Assembly: GCF_003336665.1 (NCBI RefSeq)
Contig: NZ_QPIJ01000013.1
Span: 1-64,000, forward strand
Source of the DNA: Vreelandella rituensis
Lineage (GTDB): Bacteria > Pseudomonadota > Gammaproteobacteria > Pseudomonadales > Halomonadaceae
DNA: 64,000 nt
Reading direction: 5' to 3'
Shown here: piece after piece, positions 40,744-54,782 of the stretch
Position numbering within the stretch: position 1 is the first letter of the stretch
How the letters are laid out: each line of letters opens with the position of its first letter
Made by a program: the position numbers and the translations under genes
Notes under the pieces: model-generated
Told to the model about the DNA's origin: nothing
The model's database searches: none
Seen by the model: the letters and a program-made list of their open reading frames with translations, nothing else

Positions 40744-42216
40744 GTGTCGCTCGCGCTCTGGCAGCAGTGTCTGGATTACCTGCAGGACGAACTGAATTCC
40801 CAGCAGTTCAATACCTGGATTCGCCCATTGCAGGCGGAGGAAGGGGAGTCCAATGAACTGTGTTTGCTGGCACCCAATCGCTTTGTGCGCGATTGGGTGA
40901 GTGACAAGTACGCCAAGCGTATCAGTGAGCTGATGCGCGAACTGGCCCCGGCTAAACCTCCTAAGGTGAGCCTGACGGTAGGCAGTCGTCGTCCCGCTAC
41001 GCCGGCTCCGCAACCACGAGAGCTCGGCCATCCTGTCTCTGCCGCCCCCCACAGATCAGTGGCACCCACGCCGCATACGCAGCGTCGAGGTGATATTGGC
41101 GATGAGCGTGAAATCGATCAATTGCGTGAGGAAAATGCCGCTCATCGTCGGCGAGGTAACGCCCGCCAGGTTCAGGTGGAAGGTAGTCTCAAGCATGGTA
41201 GTGGACTGAATCCGAATTTTACCTTTGATACCTTTGTGGAAGGTAAGTCCAACCAGTTGGCGCGTGCGGCATCACGTCAGGTATCGGAAAACCCCGGTGG
41301 GGCTTACAACCCTTTGTTTCTCTATGGTGGGGTAGGTTTGGGTAAAACCCATTTAATGCATGCCGTGGGCAATGCGTTAGCCACGCGGCGGGAAAACGCT
41401 CGTGTGGTGTATCTGCATTCCGAACGCTTTGTCGCGGATATGGTAAAAGCGCTACAGCTTAATGCGATCAACGATTTCAAGCGTTTCTATCGCAGTGTCG
41501 ATGCGCTTCTAATTGATGATATTCAGTTTTTTGCCGGCAAAGAGCGCTCCCAGGAAGAATTCTTTCATACTTTCAACGCCCTCTTGGAAGGCGGTCAGCA
41601 AATGATTCTGACCTCCGACCGTTATCCCAAGGAAATCAGTGGGGTGGAGGAGCGCTTGAAGTCGCGGTTTGGCTGGGGCTTGACCGTTGCAATCGAACCG
41701 CCTGAGCTTGAAACCCGAGTGGCGATTCTGATGAAGAAGGCCGATCAGGCCAAGGTCGATTTGCCGCATGATGCCGCCTTCTTTATTGCCCAGAAAATTC
41801 GTTCCAACGTGCGAGAACTGGAAGGTGCCTTGAAGAAGGTGATCGCAGACTCCCACTTCATGGGCAAGACGATCACTCAGGATTTTATCCGCGAATCCTT
41901 GAAAGATCTGCTGGCTTTGCAGGACAAGCAGGTGGGTGTGGACAATATCCAGCGCACGGTGGCTGAATATTACAAGATCAAATTGGCGGATTTGCTTTCC
42001 AAGCGGCGTTCACGCTCGGTAGCCAGGCCTCGGCAGGTAGCCATGGCGTTGGCTAAGGAATTGACCAACCACAGCTTGCCGGAGATTGGCGATGCCTTTG
42101 GCGGGCGGGATCACACTACGGTGTTGCATGCCTGTCGCAAGGTGAAGGCGCTACAGGAAGAAAATGCGGATATCCGTGAGGATTACAAGAACCTACTGCG
42201 TCTTCTGACCAGCTGA
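40744..42216 (+). CDS. dnaA: Chromosomal replication initiator DnaA
   Basis: A 490-residue AAA+ initiator. Domain I (about 1-90; [26 protein letters not shown]), a variable linker (90-155), the AAA+ domain with Walker [10 protein letters not shown] and Walker [14 protein letters not shown], and the C-terminal DNA-binding domain ending with [22 protein letters not shown] 40744 aligns with the N-terminus of Pseudomonas DnaA (MSVELWQQC); in-frame ATG 40732 and 40711 are alternatives. It heads dnaA-dnaN-recF-gyrB. Confidence 0.96.
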   Translation: MSLALWQQCLDYLQDELNSQQFNTWIRPLQAEEGESNELCLLAPNRFVRDWVSDKYAKRISELMRELAPAKPPKVSLTVGSRRPATPAPQPRELGHPVSAAPHRSVAPTPHTQRRGDIGDEREIDQLREENAAHRRRGNARQVQVEGSLKHGSGLNPNFTFDTFVEGKSNQLARAASRQVSENPGGAYNPLFLYGGVGLGKTHLMHAVGNALATRRENARVVYLHSERFVADMVKALQLNAINDFKRFYRSVDALLIDDIQFFAGKERSQEEFFHTFNALLEGGQQMILTSDRYPKEISGVEERLKSRFGWGLTVAIEPPELETRVAILMKKADQAKVDLPHDAAFFIAQKIRSNVRELEGALKKVIADSHFMGKTITQDFIRESLKDLLALQDKQVGVDNIQRTVAEYYKIKLADLLSKRRSRSVARPRQVAMALAKELTNHSLPEIGDAFGGRDHTTVLHACRKVKALQEENADIREDYKNLLRLLTS

Positions 42217-42286
42217 TACACTGAGTCGGCCGCAAGTTGTCTGCCAAATTGTCTGGCCAAGTTTCCAGAATAAGCCCGGAGTGTTG

Positions 42287-43390
42287 ATGAAATTTACTAT
42301 TTCCCGTGAGGCGTTGCTGCGCCCGCTGACGCTGGTGGCCGGCGTGGTGGAACGACGCCAGACGCTGCCCGTGTTATCCAACGTGCTGATACAGGTAGAA
42401 GGCGATCAGGTCGCGTTGACCGGTACCGACCTGGAAGTCGAGCTGATTGGGCGTACCGTGGCAAGCCATGTGGAAGCGACCGGCAGTGCCACGGTTCCAG
42501 CGCGTAAACTGATGGATATCTGCAAGTCATTGCCGGACCAAGCCGAGATCCAGTTGGGTCTGGAAGACGGCCGCGCCGTACTGCGCAGCGGACGCTCTCG
42601 CTTTACACTTTCCACCCTGCCTGTGGCGGAATTTCCCAATATTGAAGACACAGAGGGCAGCCAGGAACTGAGCCTGCCACGCGGCACCTTGAAGCATTTG
42701 ATTGAAGCCACTTCCTTTGCCATGGCACAGCAGGATGTTCGCTACTACCTGAATGGCATGTTGCTGGAGATTAAAAGTAACCTTGTACGTACCGTGGCCA
42801 CTGACGGCCATCGTCTGGCGATGTGTTCTCGTCCGATCGATGTGGCGCTTGAACAATCTTACAAGATCATCGTGCCCCGCAAGGGCATCCTGGAATTATC
42901 CCGGTTGCTGGATGACAGTGACGAGCCAGTAAGCCTGACCTTGGGCGCGGCCCATGTGCGAGCGCATACGGGTGACTTCACGTTCACCTCGAAATTGATC
43001 GACGGTAAATTTCCCGATTATGAGCGTGTTGTACCGCGAGGCGGCGACAAGGTACTGATTGCCGAGCGTGCCCAGCTGCGCCAGGTGCTCTCACGTACCG
43101 CCATTCTATCCAACGAAAAATATCGTGGCGTTCGCCTGCACCTGGAAGAAGGCAATCTCAAGGTGATGGCCAACAATCCCGAGCAGGAAGAAGCGGAAGA
43201 AAACGTCAGTGTGGAATACAGTGGTCCGGCCATGGAGATGGGCTTCAATGTCGGTTACCTGGTGGATGTACTGGCGGCAATCAATGAGGACCGTGTCCAG
43301 ATGACGTTGGCAGACCCCAATAGCAGTGCCTTGCTTGAAGAGCCAGGCGGTGGTGATGCCTTGTACGTGGTGATGCCGATGCGTCTGTAA
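42287..43390 (+). CDS. dnaN: DNA polymerase III beta sliding clamp
   Basis: A 367-residue three-domain clamp that tethers polymerases to DNA. MKFTISREALLRPLTLVAGVVERRQTLPVLSNVL opens domain I and the C-terminus YVVMPMRL is canonical. ATG 42287 follows CGGAG. It lies 70 bp after dnaA. Confidence 0.97.
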   Translation: MKFTISREALLRPLTLVAGVVERRQTLPVLSNVLIQVEGDQVALTGTDLEVELIGRTVASHVEATGSATVPARKLMDICKSLPDQAEIQLGLEDGRAVLRSGRSRFTLSTLPVAEFPNIEDTEGSQELSLPRGTLKHLIEATSFAMAQQDVRYYLNGMLLEIKSNLVRTVATDGHRLAMCSRPIDVALEQSYKIIVPRKGILELSRLLDDSDEPVSLTLGAAHVRAHTGDFTFTSKLIDGKFPDYERVVPRGGDKVLIAERAQLRQVLSRTAILSNEKYRGVRLHLEEGNLKVMANNPEQEEAEENVSVEYSGPAMEMGFNVGYLVDVLAAINEDRVQMTLADPNSSALLEEPGGGDALYVVMPMRL

Positions 43391-43415
43391 GACCGCTAGG
43401 CGGATAAATGACCGG

Positions 43416-43448
43416 ACGGCGCGGCTGATGATTCAGTAGCGCCGTTTT
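43416..43448 (+). terminator. Possible attenuator between dnaN and recF
   Basis: ACGGCGC (43416-43422) pairs with GCGCCGT (43439-43445), with an inner CTGA/TCAG pairing, followed by TTTT. It lies in the 144-bp gap before recF and could lower recF relative to dnaN. Confidence 0.5.
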
Positions 43449-43534
43449 GCGCTTACATACCCGTGCATTTCAGTGACTGTTCCGGCCGTTCTTATTCTGC
43501 TGTTTTGTCCCTGCCTTTCCTATCGAGAATCGTA

Positions 43535-47097
<3,563 letters not shown>

Positions 47098-47104
47098 GTA
47101 TAGA

Positions 47105-47120
47105 TGTTTCACGTGAAACA
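47105..47120. promoter_or_regulatory. parS: parS site 3 (after gyrB)
   Basis: A perfect TGTTTCACGTGAAACA palindrome seven bases past the gyrB stop, directly before the terminator. Confidence 0.92.
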
Positions 47121-47122
47121 TA

Positions 47123-47150
47123 AAAACGCCGCTCAATGCGGCGTTTTTTT
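47123..47150 (+). terminator. Rho-independent terminator of gyrB
   Basis: AAAACGCCGC, loop TCAAT, GCGGCGTTTT and further T residues: a perfect 10-bp stem two bases after parS 3. Confidence 0.92.
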
Positions 47151-47172
47151 ATACATGGCAAATGAGGTGATG

Positions 47173-47724
47173 TCACTTCGAGAGCAGCCAATCAGTAAAC
47201 ACTTCGAGATTCTCAAAAACTCGAGTATTTCCCAGTCCCTTGCCCTGAGCCTCAGTCCACGTTCCTTTGCCGGTTCTTACTAGAACAGGCTGGCATCCTC
47301 GAGATTCGCCTGCCTCCAAGTCGCGCAGGCTGTCGCCCACGATCCAGCTACCTTCAAGAGTCTCTAGCTGTAATGCGTGACGAATTTCATCTAGAAGGCC
47401 TGGCTTGGGTTTACGGCATTCACAGTTATCATCAGGCCCATGAGGACAGACTGCGATATACGCAATCTGTCCTCCCGCCTGACCGACCAACTGATGTAGG
47501 CGACTGTGCATGGCTTCCAGGGTGGCAATATCATAGTAGCCACGGCTGATTCCTGATTGGTTGGTGGCTACGGCCACCGTAAAGCCTGCTTTCGAAAGTC
47601 GAGCAATGGCATGTATGGAGGAGGGATAAGCAACCCATTCATCCAATGATTTTACATAAGCGTCGGAGTCCTGATTGATCACGCCATCTCGGTCAAGAAT
47701 AACCAGCTTCTGTGCAGAGAGCAT
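47173..47724 (-). CDS. gmhB: D,D-heptose 1,7-bisphosphate 7-phosphatase
   Basis: A 183-residue HAD phosphatase in ADP-heptose synthesis for LPS. The HAD motif is LDRDGVIN (about 10-17), and a zinc-binding loop is seen as CPHGPDDNCECRKPKPG (about 93-109). GmhB acts between the kinase and adenylyltransferase steps of HldE (60057). It lies convergent to gyrB and downstream of glyS. Confidence 0.94.
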   Translation of the reverse strand: MLSAQKLVILDRDGVINQDSDAYVKSLDEWVAYPSSIHAIARLSKAGFTVAVATNQSGISRGYYDIATLEAMHSRLHQLVGQAGGQIAYIAVCPHGPDDNCECRKPKPGLLDEIRHALQLETLEGSWIVGDSLRDLEAGESRGCQPVLVRTGKGTWTEAQGKGLGNTRVFENLEVFTDWLLSK

Positions 47725-47758
47725 AAATGGAGGCCTAGGGAGCTATGGGGACTTTTAA

Positions 47759-47774
47759 TGTTTCACGTGAAACA
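47759..47774. promoter_or_regulatory. parS: parS site 4 (between gmhB and glyS)
   Basis: A perfect TGTTTCACGTGAAACA palindrome in the 112-bp gap, adjoining the glyS terminator. Confidence 0.92.
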
Positions 47775-47801
47775 AAAAAACCCGACGTGAGCCGCCGGGT
47801 T
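47773..47801 (-). terminator. Terminator of glyQS
   Basis: On the minus strand AACCCG, an 11-base loop and CGGGTT continue into a T run of seven. It lies 36 bp after glyS, abutting parS 4. Confidence 0.78.
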
Positions 47802-47836
47802 AGGGAAACAACAGATATTAAATACTGCTGGCAAGG

Positions 47837-49903
47837 TTATTGCTGCAATTGCGCGATATCCGCCACTTCCAGAAATAGAGCTTGCAGGCTGGCGAGTAGC
47901 GCCATTCGGTTACGCCGGATGGCATCGTCTTCGGCCATCACCATTACCTGGTCAAAAAAAGCGTCGACCGGTTCACGCAATGTGGCTAACGCATCGAGCG
48001 CTTCCATATAATGCGCCGCGGCAAAAAGAGGCATGACGCTATCGCGACGTGTTGATAAGGCCTTGAACAGTGCCTGTTCAGCAGGTTCCTGGAGAAGCTC
48101 GCCCTGTACTTGAGTGCTGCCGTCATGGCCTTGTTTGCTCAAGATATTGGAAACGCGCTTGTTGGCTGCTGCCAGGGCGGCGGCTTCTTCACGGTGAGTG
48201 AAGTTCTTGACCGCACGAAGCCTGCGAGCAAAGTCGAGCGGCTTGGACACCGGACGCGAACGTACCGCCAGGTACACTTCGGCGGAAATCCCTTCTTCCT
48301 GACCCCAGGCACGGAAGCGATCCAGCAGATAGGTGAGAACTTCCTCTACCAATCCTTCCGTCTTGGGCAGGTTGCTGTGCTGTGCCACGGCCAGTTCGAG
48401 AAGCTCACGCAAGTCGAGATCTAGCTCACCCTTGACCAGGATGTTGAGCACACCGATAGCCGCACGGCGTAGCGCGAAGGGGTCTTTCGCGCCGGTGGGG
48501 CGCTGTCCGATACCGAAGATACCGACTAGGGTATCCAGGCGATCCGCCAATGCCAAGGCCTTGCCGGTGGAGGTATGCGGAATAATATCAGTAGCGAAGC
48601 GTGGCAGGTATTGCTCTTCAATGGCCTCGGCGACTTCCTTGGGCTCCCCATCCTGGGCCGCGTAGTAGTGCCCCATGATGCCCTGGAGCTCGGGAAATTC
48701 CAGCACCATTTCGGTAACCAGGTCACACTTGGCAAGCTCGGCGGCGCGTTCTGCGTAGCTCACGTTTGCATGAGTACGCTCGGCAATAGCGCCAGCCACC
48801 ACGCCGATGCGTCGTGCTTTGTCGGCCAGGGTGCCCAGTTGCTGCTGGAATACCACATTTTCCAAGTTAGACAGGCGAGCGGCCAGGGGGTGCTTGCGAT
48901 CCGTTTCATAAAAGAAAGCAGCATCGGCCAGGCGCGGGCGAATGACTTTCTCATTACCGGCAATCACCTGCTGGGGGTCGTGACTGTCGATATTGGAAAT
49001 CGTGATGAAGAGCGGTTTGAGTTTGCCGTCGGCATCGAGAAGATGGAAGTATTTCTGATTGGCCTTCATCGAAGAAATCAGGCATTCCGCCGGCACTTCC
49101 AGAAAACGTTCATCGAAACTTCCCGTCAAGGCGACAGGCCATTCCACCAAGCCGCTGACTTCTGTGAGCAACGCTTCGTCAATCACCGCTTCAGCGTGCT
49201 GGACTTCCGCTTCGGAAAGCACCTGCTCACGGATGCGTTCGCGTCGCCGCTGACGGTCCACCAGCACATAGGCATCTTCCAACACGCTAACGTAATTTTC
49301 GGCGTGGGAAAGCTCGATAGCGTCGGGGGCATGAAAGCGATGCCCGCGCGTGGTACGTCCAGCGTCCAACCCCAGCGCTTGGGTCGGCACCACCTCGTTG
49401 CCGTAAAGTACCACCAGCCAGTGAACGGGGCGGGAAAATTCCACTCGAGAGGCGCCCCAACGCATATTCTTGGGAACCGGCAGGGCGGCGATCGACTTGC
49501 GAATGATCTCAGGGAGCAGGGTCTGAATGGTCTCGCCTTGTTGCTGCTCGCGATAGCCCAGCCAGGTGCCCTTGTCGGTTTCCAGATGAATCAGTTCATC
49601 CACACTGACGCCACAGGAGCGGGCGAAACCTTGCGCTGCCTTGGTGGGCACGCCTTCCTTGAACGCCGCCGCTAAGGCAGGGCCACGGCGTTCTACATTG
49701 CGGTCAGGCTGCTTGTCGGCCAGTTCCTTGACCTGAACGGCCAGCCGCCTTGGGGTAGCATAGGCGGTTATTGAAGAAAAACCGACCTCGGCTTGCTTGA
49801 GACCGTCATGGATGCCTGCGGCCAGTGCATCGGAGAGAGTGTCGAGGGCTGTAGGTGGCAGTTCTTCGGTGCCTAGTTCCAGCAATAAGGTGGTCGCAGC
49901 CAT
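47837..49903 (-). CDS. glyS: Glycyl-tRNA synthetase beta subunit
   Basis: A 688-residue subunit of the heterotetrameric bacterial glycyl-tRNA synthetase. It begins AATTLLLELGTEELPP, which is diagnostic, and carries an HD-type central region and the C-terminal anticodon-binding part. It follows glyQ with no gap, so the two are translated together. Confidence 0.96.
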   Translation of the reverse strand: MAATTLLLELGTEELPPTALDTLSDALAAGIHDGLKQAEVGFSSITAYATPRRLAVQVKELADKQPDRNVERRGPALAAAFKEGVPTKAAQGFARSCGVSVDELIHLETDKGTWLGYREQQQGETIQTLLPEIIRKSIAALPVPKNMRWGASRVEFSRPVHWLVVLYGNEVVPTQALGLDAGRTTRGHRFHAPDAIELSHAENYVSVLEDAYVLVDRQRRRERIREQVLSEAEVQHAEAVIDEALLTEVSGLVEWPVALTGSFDERFLEVPAECLISSMKANQKYFHLLDADGKLKPLFITISNIDSHDPQQVIAGNEKVIRPRLADAAFFYETDRKHPLAARLSNLENVVFQQQLGTLADKARRIGVVAGAIAERTHANVSYAERAAELAKCDLVTEMVLEFPELQGIMGHYYAAQDGEPKEVAEAIEEQYLPRFATDIIPHTSTGKALALADRLDTLVGIFGIGQRPTGAKDPFALRRAAIGVLNILVKGELDLDLRELLELAVAQHSNLPKTEGLVEEVLTYLLDRFRAWGQEEGISAEVYLAVRSRPVSKPLDFARRLRAVKNFTHREEAAALAAANKRVSNILSKQGHDGSTQVQGELLQEPAEQALFKALSTRRDSVMPLFAAAHYMEALDALATLREPVDAFFDQVMVMAEDDAIRRNRMALLASLQALFLEVADIAQLQQ

Positions 49904-50875
49904 TTATGCATCTCCCTGTTCGGCGAGTAGTTCACGGCGCAATGCTTCCGGTGCCATGGGGAAGCCGGCGGCCTTGCGTGATTCCAGATAGGCGTGAGCC
50001 ACATCGCGTGCCAAGGTGCGAACACGCAGGATAAAGCGCTGGCGTTCGGTTACGGAAATCGCGTGGCGGGCATCCAGAAGGTTAAACGTGTGCGAGGCCT
50101 TGAGCACTTGCTCATAAGCGGGTAATGGCAGCCCGGCTACAAGCAGTTTTCCGCACTCGCGTTCCTGATGGTCGAAGGAGGCGAACAACTGTTCCACATC
50201 CGCATGTTCGAAGTTGTACGCCGATTGCTCACGCTCATTCTGTAGATAGACGTCGCCATAGGTAACGCGGCTACCATCCGGGGCGATTGCCCATACCAGA
50301 TCGTAGACACTGTCCACGTCCTGAAGGTACATGGCAATGCGTTCCAGACCGTAGGTCAGCTCACCGGTCACCGGGTAGCATTCGATGCCCCCGGCTTGCT
50401 GGAAATAAGTGAATTGGGTCACTTCCATGCCGTTGAGCCAGATTTCCCAGCCCAGACCCCAGGCACCCAGGGTGGGTGACTCCCAGTTATCTTCGACAAA
50501 GCGAATATCATGAACCAAGGGGTCGAGGCCCAGGTATTTGAGTGATCCCAGATAAAGCTCCTGGATCTCGCTGGGTGAAGGCTTCATCACCACCTGAAAC
50601 TGATAGTAATGTTGCAGGCGGTTGGGGTTTTCCCCGTAACGGCCATCGGTCGGGCGGCGCGAAGGCTGTACATAGGCCGCATTCCAAGTTTCAGGGCCGA
50701 TGGCGCGAAGAAAGGTTGCGGGATGAAAGGTACCTGCACCCACTTCCATGTCTAGGGGCTGGAGGATCACACAGCCTTTTTCCGCCCAATATTGTTGCAA
50801 GGCGAGAATCAAACCTTGAAAGGTCGACACGTCTGGTGTCGGCCCGGTTGTCGAGCTGTTTGTCGAGACAGTCAT
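49904..50875 (-). CDS. glyQ: Glycyl-tRNA synthetase alpha subunit
   Basis: A 323-residue class II catalytic subunit. The segment [20 protein letters not shown] and the motif 2 region [21 protein letters not shown] are characteristic. ATG 50875 is preferred to GTG 50887. It is divergent from hldD with a 109-bp shared upstream region. Confidence 0.95.
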   Translation of the reverse strand: MTVSTNSSTTGPTPDVSTFQGLILALQQYWAEKGCVILQPLDMEVGAGTFHPATFLRAIGPETWNAAYVQPSRRPTDGRYGENPNRLQHYYQFQVVMKPSPSEIQELYLGSLKYLGLDPLVHDIRFVEDNWESPTLGAWGLGWEIWLNGMEVTQFTYFQQAGGIECYPVTGELTYGLERIAMYLQDVDSVYDLVWAIAPDGSRVTYGDVYLQNEREQSAYNFEHADVEQLFASFDHQERECGKLLVAGLPLPAYEQVLKASHTFNLLDARHAISVTERQRFILRVRTLARDVAHAYLESRKAAGFPMAPEALRRELLAEQGDA

Positions 50876-50984
50876 CGCGGAAAGCACCGTTGGCCATGAA
50901 TTCAGAAGAGGTCAAGTATACAATCCCAGAGACAGGGGTTATAGGCACGCAGGCCAAGACTCTTAACATGAGGGAGAAAGCAGC

Positions 50985-51944
50985 ATGATAGTAGTCACAG
51001 GCGGCGCCGGGTTTATCGGCTCGAATCTGGTCAAGGCACTCAACGACCGTGGGCGCAGCGATATCCTGGTGGTGGATGATCTGCGCGACGGTACCAAGTT
51101 CGTCAATCTAGCGGATGCAACGCTGGGCGACTATCTGGATAAGGATGATTTCCTGGCACGCATAAAGTCGGCTTTGCACGGTGAAAAAAGTGACCTGCCT
51201 GAAATCGAAGCCATCTTCCATGAGGGCGCCTGTTCGGATACTACCGAATGGGATGGGCATTTCATGCTGGAGAACAACTTTGAATACTCCAAGGTATTGT
51301 TGAATTTCTGCCAGCAGCGCGGTATTCCCTTTTTGTACGCTTCTTCAGCCGCCACCTATGGGGGCAGTGAGGTATTTCAAGAAACACCGGAATGCGAGAA
51401 GCCGCTGAATGTCTACGGCTACTCCAAGTTGTTGTTCGATCAATACGTGCGCTCACGCTGGAGCGAGCTGACCACCCAAGTGGTGGGGTTTCGTTATTTC
51501 AATGTGTATGGACCCCGTGAACAGCACAAGGGCAAGATGGCAAGCGTGGCCTATCATCACCATATACAGGTACGCAACGGGGAAACCCTCAAGTTATTCG
51601 GTGCCTGGGATGGTTATGAGGCCGGCATGCAAAGTCGCGATTTCATCTATGTCGGCGATGTGGTGGATGTGAACTTGTGGTTTCTCGACCATCCGCAAAA
51701 GTCCGGCATTTTCAACCTGGGTACCGGTCGAGCGGAACCGTTCAAGGCCATTGGGGAAGCGGTGATCGACTATTATCGCCAAGGGAAAATCGACTTTATT
51801 CCCTTTCCCGAAGAGCTCAAGGGGCGTTATCAGAGTTATACCCGGGCGGATATCAGTCGCTTGCGTGAGGCGGGTTGCGATATTGAATTCAAGACCGTCG
51901 CTCAAGGTGTGCAAGCCTATATGGAGCGCCTGAATGGTGGATAA
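50985..51944 (+). CDS. hldD: ADP-L-glycero-D-manno-heptose 6-epimerase
   Basis: A 319-residue short-chain-dehydrogenase epimerase completing ADP-L,D-heptose synthesis for the LPS core. The NADP-binding motif [13 protein letters not shown] (about 4-16) and catalytic YxxxK ([13 protein letters not shown]) are present. AGGGAGAAAG precedes the ATG. It overlaps waaF by 11 bases. Confidence 0.95.
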   Translation: MIVVTGGAGFIGSNLVKALNDRGRSDILVVDDLRDGTKFVNLADATLGDYLDKDDFLARIKSALHGEKSDLPEIEAIFHEGACSDTTEWDGHFMLENNFEYSKVLLNFCQQRGIPFLYASSAATYGGSEVFQETPECEKPLNVYGYSKLLFDQYVRSRWSELTTQVVGFRYFNVYGPREQHKGKMASVAYHHHIQVRNGETLKLFGAWDGYEAGMQSRDFIYVGDVVDVNLWFLDHPQKSGIFNLGTGRAEPFKAIGEAVIDYYRQGKIDFIPFPEELKGRYQSYTRADISRLREAGCDIEFKTVAQGVQAYMERLNGG

Positions 51945-52986
51945 CGCACCTCGCATTCTGGTGGTGGGTCCTTCCTGGGTCGGCGACATGGTCATGACCC
52001 AGAGCCTTTTTATCATCTTGAAAAGACGCTATCCGGGAAGCCACCTCGGGGTGGTCGCTCCGGCCTGGTCACAGCCGATTCTTGGTCGTATGCCCGAAGT
52101 CGACGAGGTGATACCTCTGACGGTGGGACATGGCGAATTCGGCTTTTCGGCACGCCGTGAATTGGCCAAACGCCTGGAAGGGTGCTTTGACCAGGCGATC
52201 GTGCTGCCGCGTTCCTGGAAGGCGGCCTTGGTGCCGTTTATGGCGCGCATTCCCCGGCGTATCGGATTCTTGGGTGAGCAGCGTTACGGCCTGCTCAATG
52301 AACGACGCAAGCTGGATAAAAGCGTGCTGAACCAAACCGTCAAGCGCTTTGTCTCGCTCGGCCTTTCGCAGGATCAAGCCATCTCGGGAACGTTCGCTGT
52401 GCCTGCGCCGCGCCTAGACATTGACTGCGATAATCTGGTCAATCTGCGCCTGGCGCATGGGCTCTCCTCACGTCCGGCGATCGGCATGATGCCGGGGGCG
52501 GAATACGGCCCGGCCAAGCAGTGGCCATTGGCACATTTTCACGCCCTAGCCGAACAGCTGGTCGAGGATGGTTTCGAGATTCGTGTGCTAGGCGGCCCCA
52601 AGGATGCCGTTGCTGGCGATAGCATTGTCGCGGGGTTGGCGCATGCGCATAACCTGTGTGGCAAGACGCAGCTTGCCGATGCGGTTGATTTGCTGGCGGA
52701 TTGCCAGCAAGTGGTCACCAATGATTCAGGCCTGATGCATGTGGCAGCGGCCGTGGGCACCCGGGTGCAAGCCATTTATGGCTCGTCATCGCCTCTCTAC
52801 ACGCCGCCGTTGAGCGATAATGCCGTCATCCACAGTCTTGAGCTTTCCTGCTCGCCTTGCTTCAAGCGCACTTGCCCGCTGGGTCATACCAATTGTTTGA
52901 AGCAGTTGGAAGTGCAGCGGCTGTATCAGGCGATTACCCGTGACACAAAGGCACCATCCAACCTGATACACACCAGACAGGAGTGA
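51934..52986 (+). CDS. waaF: ADP-heptose:LPS heptosyltransferase II
   Basis: A 350-residue GT9 glycosyltransferase adding the second heptose of the inner core. [12 protein letters not shown] near the N-terminus, [14 protein letters not shown] and [26 protein letters not shown] are WaaF features, as is the Cys-rich [16 protein letters not shown] near residue 305. It is coupled to hldD and converges with the next gene. Confidence 0.94.
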   Translation: MVDNAPRILVVGPSWVGDMVMTQSLFIILKRRYPGSHLGVVAPAWSQPILGRMPEVDEVIPLTVGHGEFGFSARRELAKRLEGCFDQAIVLPRSWKAALVPFMARIPRRIGFLGEQRYGLLNERRKLDKSVLNQTVKRFVSLGLSQDQAISGTFAVPAPRLDIDCDNLVNLRLAHGLSSRPAIGMMPGAEYGPAKQWPLAHFHALAEQLVEDGFEIRVLGGPKDAVAGDSIVAGLAHAHNLCGKTQLADAVDLLADCQQVVTNDSGLMHVAAAVGTRVQAIYGSSSPLYTPPLSDNAVIHSLELSCSPCFKRTCPLGHTNCLKQLEVQRLYQAITRDTKAPSNLIHTRQE

Positions 52987-52995
52987 GAAGAGCAA

Positions 52996-54660
52996 TCAAT
53001 GCGAGATAATGATTTCATCGGCTTGGTCAGCCGGTGTTTCCAGCATCTGATCGAAAGGGAATTCCTCAGAAGAACGGCTTTTGGGTGCCAGGCCTTCCCA
53101 TAAGCGTTGTTGCAGGGCCGTTTCTTCTTGCAGATGTTCGTTGATCACTTCCAACCCATGCTTCTCCACCAGGGTGGCGGGGGAGTCACGCAGGAGAGAA
53201 ACGCCTAATCCGGCACGTCCTTCCTCGGGAGTGAAACCCAGGGCATCGAGTAACGTAGGAAAGACATCCAGCATGGAGGATTCACGCTGGATGCGCGCCG
53301 GTTCAAGGTCATCACTGAGCATGATAAGGGTATTGTCGCGATCCATCGTGATCAATTCATCCCATACGGATACCCGCATGGTGAGATGGTCACTCATAAG
53401 CACTACCAGGGTGTTATCGAGTAATCCCTCCGCTTGGAGCCGTTCGATGAGATTGCGCGCCAGCCAAGTGGAGCATTCCACGGAATAAAGAATATCCTGC
53501 CCATCGAATTCCCCCTGACGTTCACGACAGGCGCGTGTTGGATAACCGCTTGGTGCGTGGCCGGTGATGCTCAGGTTGACTAGCCCCCAAGGGCCATCTT
53601 CTGCCGCCAACCGCCGAATTTCTTCCACGGTGATGTCATACAGGGAATCGTCATAGATGCCCCAGCTGTTGGTGTAATCCGGGTCATCGAGTTGGGGTTC
53701 GAGCTCTTCCCGGCCCTGTACCCGATCGAAGCCGTGACCACGATAGAACAGCCCCTTACCAGCAAATTGCGCACTGGCTCCCCCCAGATAACTTAATTGA
53801 TAACCCCGTTCGGCCAGGATATCCCCGAGACAATCCACACCCGGCACCACCTTGGAAAGCGGTTCAAATTGACGGTCATGTAAAAGTCCTGCAGGCATCA
53901 GCGGAACACCGCATTGACTGGCAATCATGCCCGCCATGGTCCAGCCGGTATTGTCCATCTGGCGTACTCTCTCGAATACCACGCCTGTTTCGCCCAATTT
54001 ATCGAGGCTGGTATAGGCCTCACCGAATCGCTCATCAGCATAGGTACGCTCGATGCTCTCCAGATACATCAGCAACAGGTTGGGTGGGTTTTCCTGCTCC
54101 GAGAGTACGGGGGGCGTGTAACGGCGTTCCAGCCAGGCACCGTCATCGGTAACGATGGATGCACTGCGTTGGCCGAGACCATAAAGCAGGGGGTTGGCGG
54201 CCAGCAGCACCAGAGCGAGAAACCTTTCCGCCCGTCGCCAGCGCTGGTCGCGGCGTACCAGCCAGGTGACCGAAAATAACAAGGCCACCATGCTGAGTGT
54301 ATAGAGCACAGCTGCCACAGTTCGACCCGAGCCACCATGCTCGCTCATCCCCGCCTGAAGATGAAAGAACACAGCGCCCAAATCAACGTTACCGAAACTG
54401 GCGGCCAGGTAGACGTAGAGCCCACCCAGCACGAGGGGTACCAACGACCAAGGCCATACCTTGCGGTAACGTAGCAGAGCGGCAGGGTCGGCCCATTTCC
54501 ACTTGAGACCGGCCGCTACCCACAACGCTGCAATGGGCAGTAGCGTCCAGAGGGGTAAACGGGTCAATACAGCAACGGTGTAGCCAAGGCATAGGCCGAT
54601 GATGAGTAGAGCCCATTGGTGTGTCTTGAAGGATGACGTGCGAAAAAATCTTCTCAACAT
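52996..54660 (-). CDS. Membrane sulfatase-fold phosphotransferase (OpgB/LtaS-like)
   Basis: A 554-residue inner-membrane protein: about five N-terminal helices (1-165), then a periplasmic alkaline-phosphatase-fold domain. Candidate metal/nucleophile residues are Glu in LLMYLESIERTY and Thr in NTGWTMAGMIASQCG; MSDHLTM holds the C-terminal metal ligands. The family includes phosphoglycerol transferase I (OpgB) and lipoteichoic-acid synthases; phosphoethanolamine transferases are more distant. The LPS setting suggests a head-group transfer to core or periplasmic glucan. The exact substrate is not determined. Confidence 0.75.
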   Translation of the reverse strand: MLRRFFRTSSFKTHQWALLIIGLCLGYTVAVLTRLPLWTLLPIAALWVAAGLKWKWADPAALLRYRKVWPWSLVPLVLGGLYVYLAASFGNVDLGAVFFHLQAGMSEHGGSGRTVAAVLYTLSMVALLFSVTWLVRRDQRWRRAERFLALVLLAANPLLYGLGQRSASIVTDDGAWLERRYTPPVLSEQENPPNLLLMYLESIERTYADERFGEAYTSLDKLGETGVVFERVRQMDNTGWTMAGMIASQCGVPLMPAGLLHDRQFEPLSKVVPGVDCLGDILAERGYQLSYLGGASAQFAGKGLFYRGHGFDRVQGREELEPQLDDPDYTNSWGIYDDSLYDITVEEIRRLAAEDGPWGLVNLSITGHAPSGYPTRACRERQGEFDGQDILYSVECSTWLARNLIERLQAEGLLDNTLVVLMSDHLTMRVSVWDELITMDRDNTLIMLSDDLEPARIQRESSMLDVFPTLLDALGFTPEEGRAGLGVSLLRDSPATLVEKHGLEVINEHLQEETALQQRLWEGLAPKSRSSEEFPFDQMLETPADQADEIIISH

Positions 54661-54782
54661 GATAAAATTTTCTGTTAGATTCGAATTTAATGGGATCGTA
54701 AATTATACTAACGGATGAGTCGTAGAGTGAAATTATTTTTACAGATATTTAAGTACAAAACTGATAAAGCTAGGTTTTTAAA

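Noticed and set aside
48575-49675. 366-residue plus-strand frame opposite glyS
   Set aside because: Mirror frame of glyS with no recognisable domain or start signal.
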